Assembly (NCBI RefSeq): GCF_905220565.1
Contig: NC_059403.1
Coordinates: 2,666,001-2,730,000, forward strand
Direction: 5' to 3'
DNA from: Melitaea cinxia
Lineage: Eukaryota > Arthropoda > Insecta > Lepidoptera > Nymphalidae
DNA: 64,000 bases
In this document: positions 58,686 to 64,000 of the stretch, one piece after another
How positions within the stretch are numbered: the stretch's first letter is position 1
Layout: each line of letters starts with the position of its first letter
Position numbers and translations under genes: made by a program
The notes under the pieces: generated by a model
The model's database searches: none
Told to the model about the DNA's origin: nothing
What the model saw: the letters and a program-made list of their open reading frames with translations, nothing else

Positions 58686-58782
58686 TATAAATATATTGTG
58701 ATCAAAACAATATAAATATATTGTGATTAAAACAATATAAATATATTGTGATCAAAACAATATAAATATATTGTGATCAAAA
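58686..58782. repeat. Tandem repeat, 25 bp unit, nearly four copies
   Basis: Unit tataaatatattgtgatcaa aacaa at 58686, 58711, 58736 and 58761 (last one cut at 22 bp). One substitution (gatcaa to gattaa) in the second unit. Confidence 0.95.
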
Positions 58783-59149
58783 GCCTGAGATAAAACTTTC
58801 AAGTTTCTAATTTAAAATATGACGGACTTCCATAAAAATTTCATCCTATTCCTATTCAAGGTCAGAATTACTATAAATGCTGAAACACGTGTTTCCTAAT
58901 TTTAATCAGTAGACCAGAATTAAATATTTGATGTTCCAGTTTCAAAAATGATATAATTTTAATTTAAGCTGTCAACCCTTATTTCACCTTTTTTAAGGTA
59001 AATTGTTGACGAATGCCGAAATACGTATTTAATAATTTTTAATCGGTAGTCCAAAAATAAAATCAAATGCTTCTAATTTGAACAAAAATACAAACGGATA
59101 AAAGACGGACGTAATACTCATTTTTAACCTTTATTGCCTTTACTAAAGG

Positions 59150-59352
59150 CCTATGCATACCTAACGTGTTTTTACCCGGACGGGACGAGACGTGAAGTTT
59201 TGGAAATATCGTTTCATACAAAATGTAAAGGAAAGAACATACGTAACGGATGTATGGGTGGGATGGGAACGTGAAACGGACGTGAAAAATATCGTCGGCG
59301 ACGATCTTTTTCACGTCCCGTCCCGTCCGTGATTCCGTTGCGTATGCACAGG
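59150..59352. mobile_element. Small TIR element with palindromic core
   Basis: Left end cctatgcatacctaacgtg with cggacgggacgagacgtg; right end is the complement-like cacgtcccgtcccgtccgtg then gcgtatgcacagg. Inside, 59281-59315 is a 35 bp palindrome (17 bp arms, one mismatch, 1 bp centre). A second right-half copy lies at 59656-59765. Confidence 0.7.
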
Positions 59353-59655
59353 CGCTCCGATCGCTCCAGAAACTCCTCACTTTGATTATTTAAATTAATT
59401 TCGATAAAAACTACATAAATAGGTCAAATTATTATCATTTCATTTTCTAAATTTGTTTTCTTTCTATATTTTAATTATTTTTAATTTTCATTATCTTAAA
59501 AATTAATTAACGTCGACTAAATTGATAGTCATATTATTAAGTTATGGTTAATTTCAATAACTGAATATACCTACATTTAGTAATACTTACAATCAAAAGT
59601 GATGTTAATATAAAAATAATACCAAAATCACTTTAAACAATGAAAAAAAATAATG

Positions 59656-59765
59656 TTACGTGAAACGAACGGGAAGAAAAAAATATCGTCGGCGACGATG
59701 TTTTCCACGTCCCTTCCCGCACGTGCCCCGTCCCGTCCGTGATTCCGTTGCGTATGCACAGTCGC
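59656..59765. repeat. Partial second copy of the 59150 element
   Basis: Shares aatatcgtcggcgacgat, cgtcccgtccgtgattccgt and tgcgtatgcacag with 59281-59352, in direct orientation. No left end seen. Confidence 0.7.
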
Positions 59766-61249
59766 TCCGTTCGTACCGGGAAGCTAAATCGGGAAGTAAC
59801 TACATTTCATAAAAATTCAATCTACCCTACTCTAATCTACACCCATTATCGTCCATACAGAAAATGTGCTTATACAAACCTGACGCACACAGTAATAAGA
59901 GTCGATATTACTTGAAACGTCTATAGTAATAAATTAGTTTAGTACTTGAAAAATTGCCATAATTTATATTAAAATCTTTTGTTTTTCTTCCAATAGCGGA
60001 AAGAATGAAAGTCGTTCAGGCTGTTATAAGGGCACTTTATATTAAAATGGCTAGATTTTTTAATTAAAAAGCTAGATGGCAGTCACACATTTATGGAATT
60101 AGCGCATACGAACAGTAAATAGTTCAAATTATCATTAAATATTTTATTTACTATTCGTTCCATTATATTTAATATTACGATTCAGAACTGAACTGTAGGA
60201 GAAGTATATTTAAACAATATTATATATTATAACTCGACTAAGATGTACCGATGTATAATGACTTTAAAAAATCGTATTATCACAAAGCATCAAACGAAAT
60301 TGTGCTTCTAACTAAATCCAATTAAATTTAACTTAATTTTTATTTATTATGAAATAATGAAATTCGAATGTCAAAAAATTAATATAAAATAAATATAATA
60401 AATAAATAATAAATATATAAAAATAATATAAAATATAAATATAATAATAATATAAAATAAAAATAATTAGATATGATTTTGTTATGTAGCTTCCAGATTT
60501 TAAAATTTATCTCATTATATTAACGTGTACTCGGTTGTTGGTTATTTGTTAGGAACATGGTTTAATTTCGGTTTACTGCAGTTACAAGTTCCAATTAATC
60601 CCGCTGAAGCATCGGCGATTGATTAACAGTTTCTAACAGCTGAATTTAATTACATGTACGAGATTATTATTAATTCATTTTCATTACTAGGGTTTCGAAA
60701 AGTGTGTAATAGATGATATATAGGGTTACTGAATACTGAAATACTGAATCTACTGTTACATGTAATTGCACATTATTTTTACATACATACAATAAACTTT
60801 ATGCTGGGCAAATTAGTGCTGTTACGAATTATTGATTTCTACAATTTGGATGCGCGATCTTCTCCTTAATAGCAGCACGAGACATATTTAAATTATAATC
60901 GTTATAAAACTTTCTAGCAAAAGCCCAGATTTGAACACATGATTTGCCCACGTTTCCTAAACTGTTCCATGTTCACTTAAGAGTAAGTACAAGTTTTTTT
61001 TTTGTATAACTAGATTGGTAAACAAGCGTACTGTATATTAAGCGTTATTGGATATTACATACTTCACATCGTCAGTTGATCATTTTGAGAGCGTATTCAA
61101 CATAACCAGACTACAACTAAAACACAAAATCAACATTTTGATTAAGCTTTGATTGTTTTAATCACGTTTTCCATACCAGTTCATAGATAGCAGCCCAGTT
61201 TTATTATTCTTAGACAAACTGGAGAAGATATTTTCCACGACCGAGAGCA
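59766..61249. other. AT-rich non-coding DNA
   Basis: Includes an A/T simple-sequence stretch at about 60380-60470 (ataa and taaata units). No gene seen. Confidence 0.55.
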
Positions 61250-61372
61250 AGAACGAGAGCTTCTTTGGGAATTCGGGATGGTGTCGGCAGCGCGCTTGCG
61301 ATGCTTCTGGTGTTGCAGATAGTCAGCTACTGTAATCGCTTACCATCAGTTGAGCCGACCTAGTTATCTTTA
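61250..61372 (+). repeat. Truncated family A SINE-like element
   Basis: cgcgcttgcgatgcttctgg, tgtaatcgcttaccatcagt, gagccgacctagttatc. Confidence 0.7.
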
Positions 61373-62118
61373 AAACAGCATAATGATTACTATTTAACGA
61401 TAAAACTTTCGAATTTTTGTATTTTGACTGGGTTAATAATAGAAACGACATGTCTTCATTGTGAAACATTTCATACTTTTTCGATTTCATAAACCTATAG
61501 AAAGCATATAGCATGTTTGTGTTCTATTTCCCACATGGATGTTTTTAGTTTTTATCATGTTCAAAAGGAATATTAAACCAAGTGTAGAGTAGATTACACA
61601 CAAATATGTCCGTGAGGCTCAAACTTTCAACCGAGCGTGGTTAGAAAGTTCGGGAGCTCATGGCGTATTCGCTTTTAACGAACAGGATAATTGATTTTAC
61701 TCAATGCTTGTTTCATTTATAACTTCGTTAACAATTAATGTGTTACACAATATGAAATCGGTGCCACATTTAAAAAAAATTACAACATATAATTAACAAA
61801 TAAACTTTCTGTTTCAGATGTAACTTATTTTTGGCATCTTAAACTGACGAAGTCTTCTGATCAATCCTAATAATTAGATTCAAGTAATTAAAGTTACCTT
61901 TTTTCATCATCTCTTCTATTAAAAATATTCATTAGAAGAAAAACACTCAGAAAATGGAATGACATCTACTCGTACTTGTATTTGGTTTGAATAGCGTTTT
62001 GACATAAAAGTTCCTTCAGACGTTACCACAGAATAGAACGGAATAATTTATCGCCTACTCAAAATTAAAATGTTTTTTCTTTCACAAAAAATTATGTCAT
62101 GAGTATAACCTCATAATT
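61373..62118. other. AT-rich non-coding DNA
   Basis: Nothing supported. Confidence 0.5.
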
Positions 62119-62530
62119 TTGTTTGCTCGTAAATGAAAAAAAAACGACTTTAATTATATCGACAAGAAATGCAGCGTAGGTAGACGAAAAAATAGTGAAG
62201 TAAATACGCCTTAATAAAGATAAATCAAATTACTTATCAGACCTCGATCAAAATTTGACCAAATAGGACAAATGACAAGTATTAGTTTTCGATTAAAATA
62301 ACATTAAAAATCATGAGATGTAATACAACGTAGGTCGGCGAAACAATAGTCTTCATATCTAACAGTGTATATTTAACGCACTATTACATATAAGTAACTC
62401 GAAAAGTAATTGTTAAACCTCGATTGAATTTAAATAAGACCACTTGACAAGCGCCAACATTCGATTTAAAAAAAAAAAAACATCGAAATCGGCCACTCAG
62501 TAAAAACTTCTTGGAATTTGGTTAAAAAAA
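62119..62530 (+). repeat. Degraded TIR-type repeat (family D)
   Basis: gtttgctcgtaaatgaaaaa, ttaattatatcgacaagaaa, tacaacgtaggtcggcgaaa and a tail ttggaatttggttaaaaaa. Diverged from 56334. Confidence 0.6.
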
Positions 62531-63031
62531 ATTCTAAATATCTAAAACCATAAAGTTTATCTGACCAAATGATTTGGTACGAATATTTTATTAGTTTTGG
62601 AAGCACGTTGAAAAGTTTTGAACGATCATTGAGTAAAATAGGCGTGGAAAATCACCAGCTTATACCGCTGAATGTTCTATCATCTGTTCGCCTTATATGA
62701 AGGTAGGTATATTTTTTTCATTGTAACTTTTACTTATATCGAATGCATGTATTACATGAAAAGTGAAAAACATTATAAACGTAACATTTAAATGTTTATT
62801 GGCATATTTATAGAATATTAATGAATATTATTCAATAGCCATGTAAAATTAATAAAAATGAAAATGTACAGAACTAAGCACAGTTAGTTGTTTGTTTTTC
62901 AGTCAGTTTTAGTTTTTATTATCATTAGAGTAGCTTTTAATAGTCATAATAGCATAAATATCTTTTAATTTTGTTTGAACAGATTCTAAAACATTATATT
63001 TATATAACTAATTTAATAGCAAGTTTAACCT
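62531..63031. other. AT-rich non-coding DNA
   Basis: Nothing supported. Confidence 0.5.
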
Positions 63032-63369
63032 AAATTTTATTTCTTATATATCTAATTTAAGAAGATTCAATAACTAGAATTATCGTTTTTATATACCTTT
63101 AGGGTAGCTAACAAGCATATGGCATGACTGATGGAATTTTTTAAATACGAATTAGCCTATAAATTTTCTGCAACACCAGAAGCATCGCAAGAACGTTGCC
63201 GACTCTACCCCCAATCTTCCCAGGAACTCTGGTACCCTTCCTCACCAACAGGAACACGATACTGCTTGAAAACAGTATTTAACTGTGATCTTCTGTAAGG
63301 TCGAGGTAATACCCCAGTCGGGCTCCATATTTTGAGCGGGAAATTTCCTGCTGTGCCCTACCTCAGTTA
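63032..63369 (-). repeat. Family A SINE-like element, diverged subfamily
   Basis: Same arrangement as 23674-24010: left part aaattttatttcttatatat and taactagaattatcgttttt, middle tagggtagctaacaagcata, right part gctgtgccctacctcagtta. Confidence 0.8.
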
Positions 63370-64000
63370 TCTTCAAGGAAAAGCTCTATCATTTTAAATT
63401 AATACACTTTTATAAGTCACCTTTTCTGTACTTTGATTTATGGTTTATTAACATGTTTGTACTTGTTTTCAAAGTTCACAAAAGAGAATGAAAAGTTCCA
63501 CATTCGTTTAAAGAACTTTCATGGGAAATTTGCTTGAGTGCCACAGCTGATACATTCGATGACAGAATAAAGTTGTAAGTCTCGTAATATTGAACAGTGA
63601 TTTATATTAAAATATATATGTACCTGTAGATTTTGTTATATAGGAATTGTATCAGAAACATCAGACAGTGCATCGTAAGCGTCAGTCTCAAGGGACGATT
63701 GATTAAAACAGTCGTCATAGCAAATAATGTTGTTGCTATCGCTATAGCAATGGCAATTTTGTTAATTTTGCTAATGCAGATTAAAAAATGTTGTGTTTCG
63801 TTCCAAGGTAGCAATACAAATATGGAATTAGAAAAAAATTAAACAAATAATAAAAGCTAACTGCTATATTTAGAATGTTTCAAAGTTTTAACTTGTTTTT
63901 TTTTTATTTTATTACTTTTATCATTTGGGCATTATATCAATTAGCATTATTACCTTTAAACTATAGACATACAATAAAGGATTGATTATAAAATTAATTC
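63370..64000. other. Non-coding DNA at the window end
   Basis: Overlapping open frames on both strands around 63602-63842 reflect low stop-codon density over a ta/gc-alternating stretch. No motif recognised. Confidence 0.45.

Noticed and set aside
58686..58782. CRISPR-like regular repeat
   Set aside because: Units abut directly with no spacers, and the genome is eukaryotic.
59063..59380. 105-codon minus-strand frame
   Set aside because: Coincides with the TIR element at 59150-59352; the frame is open because the repeat is G+C-rich.

Overview
The window looks like a piece of a lepidopteran (moth or butterfly) nuclear genome. It is AT-rich, its introns are short to medium with canonical GT-AG ends, and its non-coding DNA is full of short interspersed repeats that I recognise from lepidopteran genomes. 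These include tRNA-derived SINEs, Helitron-like elements ending in CTAG, small TIR elements and non-LTR retrotransposon tails. No assignment to genus or species is possible from the sequence alone.

The only protein-coding gene I can support is on the minus strand, 54758 down to 28098. It is the alpha-1 subunit of a low-voltage-activated (T-type, Cav3) calcium channel, the orthologue of insect Ca-alpha1T and of vertebrate CACNA1G/H/I. I resolved 33 coding exons, two of which are alternatives to each other. Every junction is GT-AG and in phase. The in-window product is 2188 residues with the short alternative exon and 2204 with the long one. All four channel domains are present. The selectivity-filter residues read E, E, D, D for domains I to IV, which is the Cav3 signature. 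The 5' end is missing: the first exon in the window begins mid-codon just before segment IS1, so at least one coding exon for the cytoplasmic N-terminus lies beyond 64000.

The most notable feature is a pair of mutually exclusive exons for the domain II S5-P turret. One is short with three cysteines (39291-39408); the other is long with five (37652-37817). They are clearly duplicates. Reading frame enforces the choice, because including both or neither gives an early stop. An equivalent turret switch in a snail Cav3 channel alters sodium versus calcium permeability.

Layout: 1-28097 is downstream, mostly repeats and featureless AT-rich DNA with no convincing gene. 28098-42726 is exon-dense and free of the repeat families seen elsewhere. 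42727-54758 holds the domain I exons, separated by introns carrying a SINE, Helitron-like elements and TIR-element copies. 54759-64000 is more repeat-rich DNA, presumably the large intron before exon BB.
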